The notes beneath the pieces are model-generated. The model saw only the letters and a program-made list of their open reading frames with translations. It was not told the origin of the DNA and searched no databases. A stretch of DNA of 64,000 bases. Origin: Arcuatula senhousia. Taxonomy: Eukaryota > Mollusca > Bivalvia > Mytilida > Mytilidae. The stretch spans positions 32,793 through 96,792 of the forward strand of contig CAXARO010001788.1 of assembly GCA_963971305.1 (NCBI GenBank). The letters run 5' to 3'. The position numbers were made by a program, and so were the translations under genes. Of the stretch, positions 38,901-46,600 are shown in pieces (the stretch's first letter is position 1; the number at the start of each line of letters is the position of its first letter).

Positions 38901-40560
38901 GACAAAGTACCATCACAAAATAATGACAAAGTACCACCACATAATGACAAAGTATTATCACATAATGAAGAAGTATCATCACATAATGAAGAAGTATCAT
39001 CACATAATGAAACACATCATCATAAGGCAGCTATGGCGTTCCATACTAATTGGCCTTTCGTCTATGAAACAGATGTCATCAGTATTTACTTTTAGTTTTC
39101 CTACTAAATATAATATTATAAATTGAATAATAAGTAATGACTGTTATTTGTTTCCAGTCCATTTGAAATAACCCCAATGCTCGTGGTTAACACTTTTAAC
39201 ATCGAGCTATGCGGTTAACAGCGCACAACAGGATTGAGGTTATTTTCTTCATAGACTTTCTTCATAGACAAAAAAAATATGTGAAAACAATATCTTAATT
39301 GTATGTCTTGTCAAAACTGACCCAAAATACTTATGCTTTTTAATAATTATGTCAAATTTATTTGATTTGTTCAGAATTATCTTTTTTTTTTAAGCTGAAC
39401 TAGAGGACACATCTGACGTGTCTTATGGAGTGATTATAGCTGCTGCTGTGTCAGTTGGTTTAGTAGCTTCCCTTGGTATAGCCATTGGAGTATATCAGAT
39501 GACCAAAACAAAAGCTACGAAAGTCAGGTATTTAACCAGCCATAATTTCTGAGTTTTGCTTTATTTAGATTTACATAATGCTTTATATAAGTTTGTTCGT
39601 TCTCTGAAAAGCAACGGCACGCCTTTTTGTTAGTACCGGTACCAGGCAATTTAAGAGCAAAGTTTGTCGAGAAAAATACCTTCTTAAACATTATTGTTAA
39701 GTGGGACCATGACGATTTTAAGTTACGGTATAAAGGTGAAAGAAAAAGTCAAATAAGTACCACAGGGGGTCCAAATTTCTAAATTCTGAAAGGGAAGAGA
39801 CAAAACCTGCGAACACAAATGATGACAGCACGAAGAAACAGACAACACTACATAAATAGCTTAGTATAGTAATCAACAACGCAAACTCAAGTCGTAAAAA
39901 GAGTAAACTGGTGCTCCGGAAGAGTAAGCAGTTCCCGCTTATTGTAGAAATCTGCGAGATAGAAATTCCATATTAGTCGATGAGCGAATGATCTCTTTCG
40001 TAAAATTTATTAAGTGTAGATTTGTATCACGTGTGGACAAATCAAGCGTTTTGATATTTTACATCATGAAAATTATCTGGAGTTAAGAATCTTCATATGT
40101 TCCTTCAGATGTTTTAGAATCCAGATTTGATTGACACCATTTCTAGAATAACAACAATCGAAATATTTTTGGAGGCCAGATTGTATTGCCGTCAGTATTT
40201 TTCTTTACGAAATGAATGATTGAGATAATAATATATAGAATAGACAAACATCTCATAAATGATTTGTTTTACTTAGCTAACAATGCATGTGGGATGTTTA
40301 CACATTTACACAAAAAGACTTTTTCAATACATGCACACAATAATATATTCAATGACATTGCGATGTCGTATTTATCTTGCTATTTATGTTCAAGTGGGTT
40401 AGAATTCTCCCAAATATTCGGCATGGCTGAATTGCATTGAATGTTGTTTTTGTTTAACAGGCCAATGAAAGATGCTAATTTTTTGCACCCTCGTGATGAA
40501 AAAGTTGGACTGCAAAACAGCAAGACGGTGCTTCAAGTAAAACCATGGCAAAAGTTTTAG
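14900..40560 (+). CDS. EMI-EGF-Ig-ephrin-receptor-like type I membrane protein (18 exons, unnamed)
   Basis: The spliced reading frame is 14900-14943, 15796-15912, 17536-17615, 17963-18061, 20690-20812, 21585-21707, 25080-25202, 25738-25860, 26444-26563, 27328-27441, 28128-28241, 29965-30850, 31193-31310, 32815-32968, 33704-36820, 37346-37504, 39395-39527, 40461-40560. All joins keep phase, and the total is 5,847 nt (1,948 residues plus stop). Layout: signal peptide about 1-19; EMI-like about 20-80; EGF 81-113; seven more EGF modules 114-393; unassigned region 394 to about 1140; coiled coil, Cys-rich and Ala/Lys helices about 1145-1385; furin-like RKRR ending at 1455; 17 N-glycosylation sequons; Ig about 1735-1818; ephrin-receptor-like module 1819-1871; TM 1883-1905; tail of about 43 residues. 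Its role is probably cell-surface adhesion or matrix binding (inference). Additional EGF exons could be hidden in the longest introns. Confidence 0.8.
14944..15795 (+). other. Intron 1 (tentative)
   Basis: The intron holds a copy of the ACGCGCGT-like repeat at about 15560-15730. Otherwise it is AT-rich with nothing recognised. It is only real if exon 1 is. Confidence 0.4.
15796..15912 (+). CDS. Exon 2: EMI-like domain, first part
   Basis: Acceptor TTTTTAG, donor CGGTAAGTG. The exon encodes [16 protein letters not shown] and [14 protein letters not shown]. The Cys spacing and the W-x-x-C-x-x-Y-R run continue directly into exon 3, as in EMI domains. Confidence 0.7.
15913..17535 (+). other. Intron 2 with dispersed repeats
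   Basis: The intron contains a short RT-B tail remnant at 16220-16300, the DR1/TATA-bearing repeat at 16499-16930, and a decayed RT-B tail plus RT end at about 17150-17450. Confidence 0.6.
16499..16930. repeat. 430-bp dispersed repeat with DR1 and TATA motifs, copy 1
   Basis: The repeat is nearly identical to 41883-42289. It starts TCAAAGCGCTAAAGCG and ends TATAAGGCTCTGCC. Inside are a GC-box-like CCCCGCCCAC, a perfect DR1 nuclear-receptor motif (AGGTCAAAGGTCA, 16666-16678) and TATAAAT at 16751-16757. Confidence 0.8.
17536..17615 (+). CDS. Exon 3: EMI-like domain, end
   Basis: Phase 2 in, phase 1 out. The exon encodes [20 protein letters not shown] followed by GSQC. The Cys-Cys-Pro-x-Tyr ending is the hallmark of EMI domains (CCPGW in most family members). 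Confidence 0.75.
17963..18061 (+). CDS. Exon 4: EGF module without calcium-binding consensus
   Basis: The exon encodes [18 protein letters not shown] and [12 protein letters not shown], a compact six-Cys EGF. It is symmetric (phase 1-1), like the following EGF exons. Confidence 0.8.
18352..18392. repeat. 41-bp hairpin in intron 4
   Basis: GGTGAAAAATAGATGATAAA pairs with TTTATCGTCTATTTTCACC across a 2-base centre. There is one mismatch and one bulge. Confidence 0.7.
18681..19224 (+). repeat. Three tandem 181-bp units
   Basis: The units start at 18681, 18862 and 19043 and differ at only a few bases. Each unit contains TTAAGGTAGCACAATAC, the left tip of the element at 18709-20094. Confidence 0.85.
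18709..20094. mobile_element. Non-autonomous TTAA-flanked element with a triplicated left end
   Basis: The left tip is GGTAGCACAATACAAA. The right tip reads, reversed, GGTAGCACCATACAAA. Both are flanked by TTAA (18705-18708 and 20095-20098). TTAA target duplications are typical of piggyBac-type transposons. No transposase frame is present, and the superfamily is inference. Confidence 0.65.
20690..20812 (+). CDS. Exon 5: calcium-binding EGF
   Basis: DTNEC opens the module, with [17 protein letters not shown] and a closing KTC. The exon is 123 bp, phase 1-1. The D-x-N-E-C start and the aromatic position after the N-x-x-G-S block fit the cbEGF consensus. Confidence 0.85.
21585..21707 (+). CDS. 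Exon 6: calcium-binding EGF
   Basis: The exon encodes [12 protein letters not shown] and [18 protein letters not shown]. The acceptor is GTTAAG, and the donor is CAGGTAAAT. The length and phase equal those of exon 5. Confidence 0.85.
21755..21815 (-). repeat. RT-C tail fragment
   Basis: ATACGGAATAAGTGTACGCG followed by ACACAACCTACATAAT matches the RT-C 3' end. It lies inside intron 6, close to the donor of exon 6. Confidence 0.55.
22387..24277. repeat. Inverted repeat pair with CCGAAA/TTTCGG hexamers
   Basis: The arms at about 22387-22447 and 24210-24277 share AGACATTTTCACT followed by a variable run of CCGAAA-type hexamers, in opposite orientation. The about 1.8 kb between them holds a decayed RT-B tail (about 23660-24020) and no gene. 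Confidence 0.5.
25080..25202 (+). CDS. Exon 7: calcium-binding EGF
   Basis: The exon encodes [12 protein letters not shown] and [16 protein letters not shown], ending DGKTC. It follows a 3.4-kb intron, the longest in the gene, where an extra EGF exon could have been lost or missed. Confidence 0.85.
25738..25860 (+). CDS. Exon 8: calcium-binding EGF
   Basis: The exon encodes [16 protein letters not shown] and [16 protein letters not shown]. The module has all six Cys and is 123 bp in phase 1-1. Confidence 0.85.
26444..26563 (+). CDS. Exon 9: calcium-binding EGF
   Basis: The exon encodes [15 protein letters not shown] and [16 protein letters not shown]. It is three bases shorter than its neighbours because the first loop lacks one residue. 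Confidence 0.85.
27328..27441 (+). CDS. Exon 10: EGF, fibulin/Notch-type spacing
   Basis: The exon encodes [16 protein letters not shown] and [18 protein letters not shown]. The GNGGTC and GFEGQHC strings are the Notch/Delta-like EGF variant, unlike the flanking NGGC-type modules. Confidence 0.85.
27600..28018 (+). mobile_element. RT-B fragment: RT C-terminus and 3' tail
   Basis: The start (TTGGAGCAGGGCTATAAG) aligns with the end of the RT-B protein but carries stops and a one-base shift. The complete RT-B tail follows, ending GTTATTACCTTTA. It lies in intron 10, in the same orientation as the host gene. Confidence 0.7.
28128..28241 (+). CDS. Exon 11: calcium-binding EGF
   Basis: The exon encodes [16 protein letters not shown] and [14 protein letters not shown]. 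It is the last EGF module. The next exon leaves the EGF array. Confidence 0.85.
28471..29618. mobile_element. Non-autonomous TTAA-flanked element
   Basis: The tips are CAGTCAGACAGGTGGT and, reversed from the right end, CAGTCAGAAAGGTGGT. TTAA flanks both sides (28467-28470, 29619-29622). It splits an RT-A tail whose two halves lie at about 28447-28470 and 29619-29870. There is no transposase frame, and the ORFs inside are short. Confidence 0.75.
29619..29870 (-). repeat. RT-A 3' tail, distal part
   Basis: This is the minus-strand tail from TCCTAAAGGGCAGAGACAAA to GTCAAATCCGGTAAACGAAG, reaching into the end of the RT region. The rest of the tail lies left of the TTAA element. Confidence 0.65.
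29965..30850 (+). CDS. Exon 12: unassigned extracellular region
   Basis: Acceptor AAAATAG, donor CAGGTTAG, phase 1 in and 2 out. It encodes 295 residues, mostly hydrophobic-polar alternation that suggests beta structure ([32 protein letters not shown]). Cys residues are sparse. I recognise no family. The uninterrupted 886-bp frame between two consensus sites is good coding evidence. Confidence 0.75.
31020..31130. repeat. Dispersed ACGCGCGTC-core repeat
   Basis: GAGCGCCTCTGATGAGTCTT and GACGAAACGCGCGTCAGGCG place this as an inverted copy of the repeat at 14668 and 15560. It lies in intron 12. Confidence 0.65.
31193..31310 (+). CDS. Exon 13: unassigned region, continued
   Basis: The exon encodes [18 protein letters not shown] and [14 protein letters not shown]. 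It enters in phase 2 and leaves in phase 0 with AAGGTAAAT. It continues the beta-rich region of exon 12. Confidence 0.7.
31311..31499 (+). other. Intron 13, proximal part
   Basis: Plain AT-rich sequence between exon 13 and the RT-C copy. Confidence 0.5.
31500..32580 (-). mobile_element. RT-C copy 2, decayed
   Basis: This matches 9963 to about 11140: tail from AATAAGTGTACACGACACAA, then CCGACACACTTGACCGCTGT, then the C-terminal edge of the RT (32160-32320). A small element (32320-32557) interrupts it, and the match resumes at ACCGAAGAAATATCCAT. It sits in intron 13, opposite to the host gene. Confidence 0.7.
32320..32557. mobile_element. Tourist/Harbinger-like MITE
   Basis: The tip GGGACCAACCATTTAACTTG is matched inversely by CAAGTTAAATGGTCCGTCCC. 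G-rich sub-terminal blocks follow, and TTA is duplicated at 32317-32319 and 32558-32560. A 3-bp TWA duplication and GGG tips fit PIF/Harbinger-derived MITEs. Confidence 0.8.
32592..32747 (+). repeat. Two tandem 78-bp units
   Basis: The units start at ACTATAGGCAACAATTCG and are almost identical. They lie 67 bp upstream of exon 14, in the branch-point region of intron 13. Confidence 0.8.
32815..32968 (+). CDS. Exon 14: unassigned region, continued
   Basis: The exon encodes [19 protein letters not shown] and [20 protein letters not shown]. The acceptor is TCCATAG. It lies just downstream of a 78-bp tandem duplication. Confidence 0.7.
32969..33703 (+). other. Intron 14
   Basis: AT-rich. No repeat or exon recognised. 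The acceptor tract ATTTATTTTTTAG precedes exon 15. Confidence 0.55.
33704..36820 (+). CDS. Exon 15: 3.1-kb exon with helical, Cys-rich and Ig regions
   Basis: An open frame of 1,038 complete codons lies between TTTTTAG and TAGGTAAGTG. In order it holds: amphipathic helices (33925-34280); a beta-like stretch (34290-34760); a coiled coil rich in Ala/Lys/Glu (about 34800-35060); a Cys-rich block with [19 protein letters not shown] (35059-35210); Ala-Lys helical repeats such as [20 protein letters not shown] (35211-35520); the furin-like GKRKRRD (cut after 35730); 17 N-x-S/T sequons (35810-36800); and an I-set-like Ig domain (36571-36820; [20 protein letters not shown]). So large a single exon in an intron-rich gene suggests an old retro-derived or intron-loss segment (inference). 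Confidence 0.85.
36821..37345 (+). other. Intron 15
   Basis: AT-rich sequence with a T-rich stretch near the acceptor. No repeat recognised. Confidence 0.6.
37346..37504 (+). CDS. Exon 16: ephrin-receptor-like Cys module
   Basis: The exon encodes [40 protein letters not shown] and SPSDCI. The spacing C-x-P-G-T, C-x-x-C-P-x-G-x-Y and the closing S-P-S-D-C are those of the GCC2/GCC3 (ephrin-receptor-like) family. Phase 1-1. Confidence 0.85.
37839..39045. mobile_element. Foldback element built of 21-bp minisatellites
   Basis: Both ends read TATGGAACGC inwards. The flanks are CTAATT at 37833-37838 and 39046-39051. Each arm is about 500 bp and consists of a unique tip, about 13 units of a 21-bp repeat (ATGTGATGATACTTCGTCATT on the left), and an about 200-bp inner part. 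The loop is about 180 bp without ORFs. The His/Tyr-rich and Ser/Leu-rich ORFs are repeat artefacts. It lies in intron 16. Confidence 0.85.
39395..39527 (+). CDS. Exon 17: transmembrane helix
   Basis: After DTSDVSY there is a 23-residue hydrophobic run ([20 protein letters not shown], then GV). It is followed by the basic [12 protein letters not shown], giving an N-out/C-in type I topology. Confidence 0.85.
39755..39960 (-). repeat. RT-A 3' tail
   Basis: A minus-strand tail with GAAAGGGAAGAGACAAAACC and CAACGCAAACTCAAGTCG, then GGTGCTCCGGAAGAGTAAGC. It is in intron 17. Confidence 0.6.
40461..40560 (+). CDS. Exon 18: cytoplasmic tail and stop
   Basis: The exon encodes [18 protein letters not shown] and [10 protein letters not shown], then TAG. 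There is no kinase, ITAM or PDZ-type C-terminus. No strong AATAAA follows within 230 bp, so the polyadenylation site is not assigned. Confidence 0.8.
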
Positions 40561-41150
40561 AAAACATTTCATAGAACTTTAGATCTCTTTGATTGTATCT
40601 GATTTTATTTTTAAGATTTCTTTATAAACCTTTCTGTAAACATAATTTTTGCCTTCACCAATGATATTAGAGATTTGTACATACATTGTACAACTTTAGA
40701 TCTGTCGTTTCTTTAATTTGATTTTTCTTAACATTGATTTTGATAAACAGATAAAGTTAATATTGTGTTTTAAACTAGTAATGGAATCAAAATTACAACA
40801 AAATTCCAGACAATAAAGTTTGCTACGTCCGATGCATGGTTTGCCTATTCAAGACTCATCAGAGATGCTCTACCCGAAAGATTGAAATTCCAAACACTAC
40901 ATGAATATGAAGAGCATTAAACAGTAAACCAAAATATGCATTAAAAAGCATATGTGTACCAAAGGGATAATCAAACATCATTATACCGAAAAGACAAAGA
41001 CAAAATCGGTAGACAAAAAAATCATCACAACGAAACAACAAAATCCACACACATAACACCAAAACCACATTCAGCAACGTGAACTCAGGTCGAAACGAGA
41101 GTACAATAAGGTGCTCCGGAAGATTGGTTAAGTGTTGGTCAAATCCGGAA
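40561..41150. repeat. 3' flank of the EGF gene with two dispersed repeats
   Basis: The probable 3' UTR is AT-rich. The ACGCGCGT-type repeat follows at 40795-40905 and an RT-A-type tail, minus strand, at about 40970-41150 (GGGATAATCAAACATCATTA). Confidence 0.55.
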
Positions 41151-41777
41151 AGGATGACATTATGAATCCAAAGTATGAATGACCAACAATCCACCTATGC
41201 CTTAGAGTTTTATCAATTTTGAAAATTACGCATAATATATATAAATGTAATGAATAATACATACAAAGACAGATGGCAAGCGCTAAAGAATAGAAGAACA
41301 TTAAAAAAAACAAATGAAAGAAAAAGTAAATAAAATGAGAGCAAAAACTTAAATCCAAACACAATAAATAACAATATATGGTTCAACTATACAGCACCCA
41401 TCTTGAATTAATTAAGCTTGAAATTTACAAAATTAGTGCTTACCTGCTATGCAAGTGCAAGTTTAGCCCTTCCAGCTAAAAGGCATGGCCTTGATTTAAA
41501 TTAGAACACTGACTGCTTGAATCATCAGGCAGTGAGTTCCAGAGGACTGGAGCAGCAAATACCTGAAAGATTGGTTTCCTGCTTATTACCTGGGATCCTG
41601 GGTAAAAATCTTCATAGCTTCATATAAACGTCGGCCGGAAGCCAAGGCCGCTAAGGATATTAACCAGGATGCCAGGTTATTCCTGCTTATAATAACACAT
41701 CCGCCACCTTGGGTTTTGTCTAATTCGCCAAAGGACGACAAAAGAAGAGTTTATACAACACATCTAAAAGACAGACA
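41151..41777. other. No gene recognised
   Basis: Intergenic. The minus ORFs at 40859-41194 and 41128-41364 overlap repeat sequence and show only hydrophobic composition. Nothing supported. Confidence 0.4.
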
Positions 41778-41783
41778 TTCCTT

Positions 41784-44018
41784 CACGGTCGTTATAATAT
41801 ACTTGTCCTGCGACAACATGTTTTCTACCAATGTTTCTGCTCGTTTGCTACCGATGTCCTAGATTTTTACCGATGTGATGATAAATCAAAGCGCTAAAGC
41901 GTTTAAAGGCAGAGCTAAATCTAAGCACTAAAAATAAAGAACGATCTGTGTTTCATAAACTTGAAACATAGCACATCAGTTTTGTTTGTTTCCTCCGCAC
42001 ACTTACACATGTAATTAAGCTCCGCCCACTTGATCAAAGTTCAAAGGTCAAAAATGTTTAAGTAAACGTCAACGAGTATTGATACACGATATGTAGTGCA
42101 CATTTATATCGCATTTATGTTGGGGGTATAAATATGTACCACCTATTTTAGACAATACGTATAGCACACGAATAATGTTCTGTAATAGATACTCTGGTAG
42201 CAATATTGACTGACCGATTTACCCTGTCTAGACGGAAAAAAACGCGAAAATCAGATAGCTTTATGACGCTATAAGGCTCTGCCTAAAAATAACAAACCTG
42301 GCACACGATTTTTTCCAAACAATGATACCCGGTTATTATGGCACTTATAAATAAGTTTTAAAGTTTAAGTTAAAATAGGTTTAATTTACATTATTCTTTA
42401 AGTGTGTACATAAAATTACAGAAAGGTATTGTTTATTTTTTTCCGGCAAGAGACAATATTTCCCCTTTTTCAGATAATCATGAATATCTGTTTTAAATTA
42501 CTATTCACTGAGTTGAAAATTATGTTCCATGTTCTAAATAATTGTATATTTTTAATGACATATCCCTTAAGCTTTTCATTGCAAATGGCGTATTTTTGAT
42601 TTTTCAAAAAAATATGGTCCTGGTTTTCTAAAGATGTGTCCTGACTTTCTACCGATGGCCCTGGCATTCTACCGATGTGATAAGGATATTTCATGACAAA
42701 TTGTAAAGCTGCATATTTTATTCAACACATAGTATTGATGATAAAAAGAAAATGGAGGTTCATGAGCAAAAACTATTTTGCGCACACCAGAACACTTTTA
42801 CAAAATTTAAATAAATGCGTATTTTCTCATAAGCTGGCTTATCAGAAAATGATAATATATCAACATTTCTTCCACTTATATTAGATTTGTGAAATGCTTT
42901 ATATACAGTAAAACCTGTACTAGTGACCACCTCCATATAAGGACTTCCTGTCCATAAAGACTATTTTCTGTCCCCCCAACAATTTTTCCTATATATTTAA
43001 CCTCTACATAGTGACCACCTGCCCAACGTGACTAGTGACCATCAGAAACCGTCCTTTGAAGTGCCAAAACAAATGTAATGGGAAATAATCCTCCATATAC
43101 CATATTTCACTGTTATATCTAGAAATGCTGAGGCTGAGACATGAATTTCTCGGGCTGAGATTGATCTCTACATATACAACAGTATGACACGACATTTTAA
43201 CCAAAACTATTGGGTTTATTGGCAGCTATCTGGGGAGGTTTTCAGAGCAAAACCCTTTATAACATCAGGTATTGAGAGTTATTTCAGGTAACTGAGGGTT
43301 TCCTATCAGCTATCCCATGGATACCACAAAAACTCCTGCTATTAAGAGTTTTCAAAAATAATTCATTGGAAGCTGAGCTTTGTGTTAGTTTTTTGAGGAA
43401 TTGATAGTTTTTAGCTTTACATTGATAAATTGATAATTTTAAAGAGTTAAATAGCATGAACTTACAATATCTGTACGTAGAAGGGGGTTTAATGTGATAG
43501 CTGACAGCAAACCCCCAATTAATGCCTGATGTAATTTAGAGTTTCGTCCATAAAAAAAAAGATAACTGCCAGTAAACCCCTAATTATCTGAGGTATCCTA
43601 TAAATACCAAGGTTTTGGTTAAAATGGCGTGCCATACAACAGTATGATGAAGCTTCACTGTACAACACAAGCATTTACGGTGTATGTATGCCTTTAAACA
43701 CAACCAAAATGTGTAGTTATATAAATTTAGATCATTGGTAGAAAGCAAGGACTCATCGATAGAGAAAACAATAGAGAACACACCTTATCGGTAGAAAACC
43801 AGGACATATCAAATTTCTTAAACCTGTTAGTTATATGAAAAAAAAATGAACGATCATTTATTGCATATTCTCCCATGGCATGTATTCAAATGTTAAAAAT
43901 AAGCGTTATTTTTCATATTTCTAAAAAGAACAATCGGTAGAAAACAAGGATCATCGGGAGAAAACAAGCAGAAAAATCGGTAAAAACATGTTGTCGCAGG
44001 ACAAGTATAACGACCGTG
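41784..44018. mobile_element. 2.2-kb terminal-inverted-repeat element with sub-terminal motif arrays
   Basis: The left end is CACGGTCGTTATAATATACT. The right end, reversed, is CACGGTCGTTATACTTGTCC, and both continue with TGCGACAACATGTTTT. TTCCTT is duplicated at 41778-41783 and 44019-44024. Inside both ends the motif TTTTCTACCGATG recurs (41818-41875, 42600-42675, inverted at 43735-43800 and 43930-43985). A 407-bp repeat is nested at 41883-42289. No transposase frame. Confidence 0.8.
41883..42289. repeat. 430-bp dispersed repeat with DR1 and TATA motifs, copy 2
   Basis: Second copy of 16499-16930. The DR1 here is AGTTCAAAGGTCA (42038-42050), and the TATA box is at 42127-42133. It is inserted in the left part of the 41784-44018 element. 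Confidence 0.8.
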
Positions 44019-44362
44019 TTCCTTACTTAAAAAAACAATGTTTTCAGTTAGTTTGTGTTAAGAAGATAAATATATTAAAACAAGTGGCTCTCTTTTTATC
44101 TTATATTTTTCAAAATCGATATTAGATGTATGTATATTCTATAACAATCTGTCAATCTTTGGTTTTCGTAAAGCTCAATCAGCTTTACATTTAATAATGT
44201 ATGTATATAGTTTCTGAGATTTTTAGATGATTCAAAATTAAGAAAGAAAGAAGGAAACTTATAATTCGCACATCCTCCGTATTTCTGTCTGTCAAACCAC
44301 TGTTGTCCAATTATAGAAACAGACAACACAAAAACATACAGAAGCAACTGAATCATATGTAG

Positions 44363-45085
44363 ATTGGGCTTGAATCATATGTAGATTGGGATTGAAACAT
44401 ATGTATTTTATTTTCAATCCAGGGCCAATTGAAAAACAGCTAGCAGCCACCGCTGGTCATATTAAGGCTGCTGGCTGTTTTCCGTTGTGGATGTTTTAAA
44501 TTTACGTTTATATTGTAGGTTGTGTCGCGTACACTTATTCCACATCTCATTTTCTTCTATGAATCGCAATTAAGTAGTAAAGAAAATGTGTTCTGGGAGG
44601 GCAAGCAGGTTTTTTTTTGGGGGGGTGCTTTTTGTAACACACCCATTGCGTTGGGGCTGAATCATATGTAGTTCATTTTCATTTCAGGGCCAATTGCAAA
44701 ACAGCGAGCAGCGACCGATGGTCATATTGAAGGCTGCTGGCTGTTTTCCGTAGTGTCGTTTATATTGTAGGTTGTGTCGCGTACACTTTTTCCACATCTC
44801 ATTTTTTTTCCACATCTCATTTTCTTCTATGAATCGCAATTAAGTAGACTAGTAAAGAAAATGTGTCCTGGGAGGGCAAGCAGGTTTTTTTTGGGGTGCT
44901 TTCTGTAACACACCCATTGCGTTGGGCTTGAATTATATGTAGTTTATTTTCATTTCAGGGCCAATTGCAAAACAGCGAGCAGTGACCGATGGTCACACTG
45001 AAGACTGCTGGCTTTTTTTTCGTTGGGATTTTTCAAATTGTCGTTTATATTGTAGGTTGTGTCGCGTACACTAATTCCACCTCCC
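44363..45085 (+). repeat. Three tandem RT-C 3' tails
   Basis: Units of about 270-285 bp start near 44363, 44649 and 44925. Each contains GGGCTTGAATCATATG or a variant, GGCTGCTGGCTGTTTTCCG and GGTTGTGTCGCGTACACT. Partial tandem copies are characteristic of Penelope-like elements. Confidence 0.75.
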
Positions 45086-45400
45086 ATTATTAGCTCACCA
45101 GGCCGAAGGCCATTTTAACTTATGCCATCACTATGCGTCCGTCTTCGTCTGTAAACAATTTCAAAAATCTTCTCTGAAACTACTGAACCAATTTGACTGA
45201 AACTTGGTAGTAATGATATATGACATGCTGGCTACAAACGATCCTCGATCATTTCAAATTGATTCGATAAGCTTAATAGAGCTTTCCAATGGTTTCATTG
45301 TCATTATGGGGTGTTGGCAAAGTGAAATATTGTTATATTAATCCATTGAAATCAGGTGAGCGATTCAGGCTCCTGGGAGCCTCTTGTTTTCTAGTATTTA
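45086..45400. repeat. Dispersed non-coding repeat
   Basis: The repeat begins AGCTCACCAGGCCGAAGG and ends CAGGTGAGCGATTCAGG followed by GCCTCTTGTTTT. The inverted GCTCACC/GGTGAGC ends and this wording are familiar from bivalve genomes (recollection, not searched). Confidence 0.5.
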
Positions 45401-46541
45401 TTTCTTTTTCCCCTATGCTCATTTTGTTTATTGTTAGTACATGGCATGTACATTGTACTTGTGATTTTCTTTCACAAAATTGTTTTTTTATCATTTCCAT
45501 AACAAGTGTGGACTCTGACGCATATATTGCCCTGCGAGCCGCAATGGACACAAAAACCACTGGTCTGCTTTGGTACAGTCTCTGGTTGTTCTGTGTATAC
45601 ATGAATAGATGCATTAGATCCAGTAGAGGGTTGGCTTTGCTAATGGCATTATGACAAAATGTAGATGTACAACTTATATTTTAGAATTTCACTGATTGTT
45701 TTTTTTTGGGGGGGGAGGGTATTTATTTGTGAGCTTCCGCTCAGTTTTCTAGCATTTATATTTATGTATTTATTATATTTAAACATAGTGGCCATCTTAC
45801 ACAACGAATTGAAAATCTTTTTCCTCATGTCAATGAACAACAGCGACTTATATCTTAAAGTTTAAGTTTGGATGCAATTGGACGTGTAGTGTCAGCACGG
45901 TTCGTCTTGTGAGTGAATCAATAATTCAATAATATTAGGTACAAAAATGTAAAAATGCAAAAATGTACTACGAGAATTATCAAACATAGGATTGCACCTT
46001 TTTTGACGAAAAGGCATTATACAATTTTTTAAGTGCATGCACAGAAGTCATCAATGACACACAGAGATACAAACTAAACATCTAGCATCGTTATGATATG
46101 TTGGTTTGTCATAGAGTGTAGAATGTTAGTACTATCGATCGTTGCATTTGTATTTCAATGCAATACATTGACGGTTGGTACTTAAGGGTAGGACTGTTAT
46201 AGCAAGCAAAAACTTCTTGCCCTAATTGGGACACCCTTTTTTCACTCTCATTTCGACTTAAATTAACTTAAATTGTTTTTCTATGATTTTGGTTTTTATA
46301 TTTGGTTTTCAAGCCGATAAATCTTTGCCACACTTCGATCAATTGTCCCCATTATTTTACTTTAACAGTTGGTTAGCCAAAATATCTAAATGATTTGATT
46401 TACAACTGAGACTTTAGTATATAGGTTCCTTTATTGGTCATTGAAAATCATATGGCTAATACATGTAATAATCTTCAGACCGGAATTGAGCATTTATAAT
46501 TCTCTGCATGTTGCTTTTTCTTTTTGTTTTTTTTTTGCCTC

Positions 46542-46600
<59 letters not shown>

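Noticed and set aside
37861..39020. CRISPR-like regular array
   Set aside because: The 21-bp units are contiguous without spacers, and the organism is an animal.
37833..39126. ORFs of 74-158 codons with repeating [14 protein letters not shown] or SLCDDTS units
   Set aside because: They are translations of the 21-bp repeat in the foldback arms (21 is divisible by three, so all frames stay open).
45289..45654. 121-codon plus ORF with hydrophobic stretches
   Set aside because: It starts inside a dispersed repeat, overlaps a minus ORF of the same size and has no recognisable domain.
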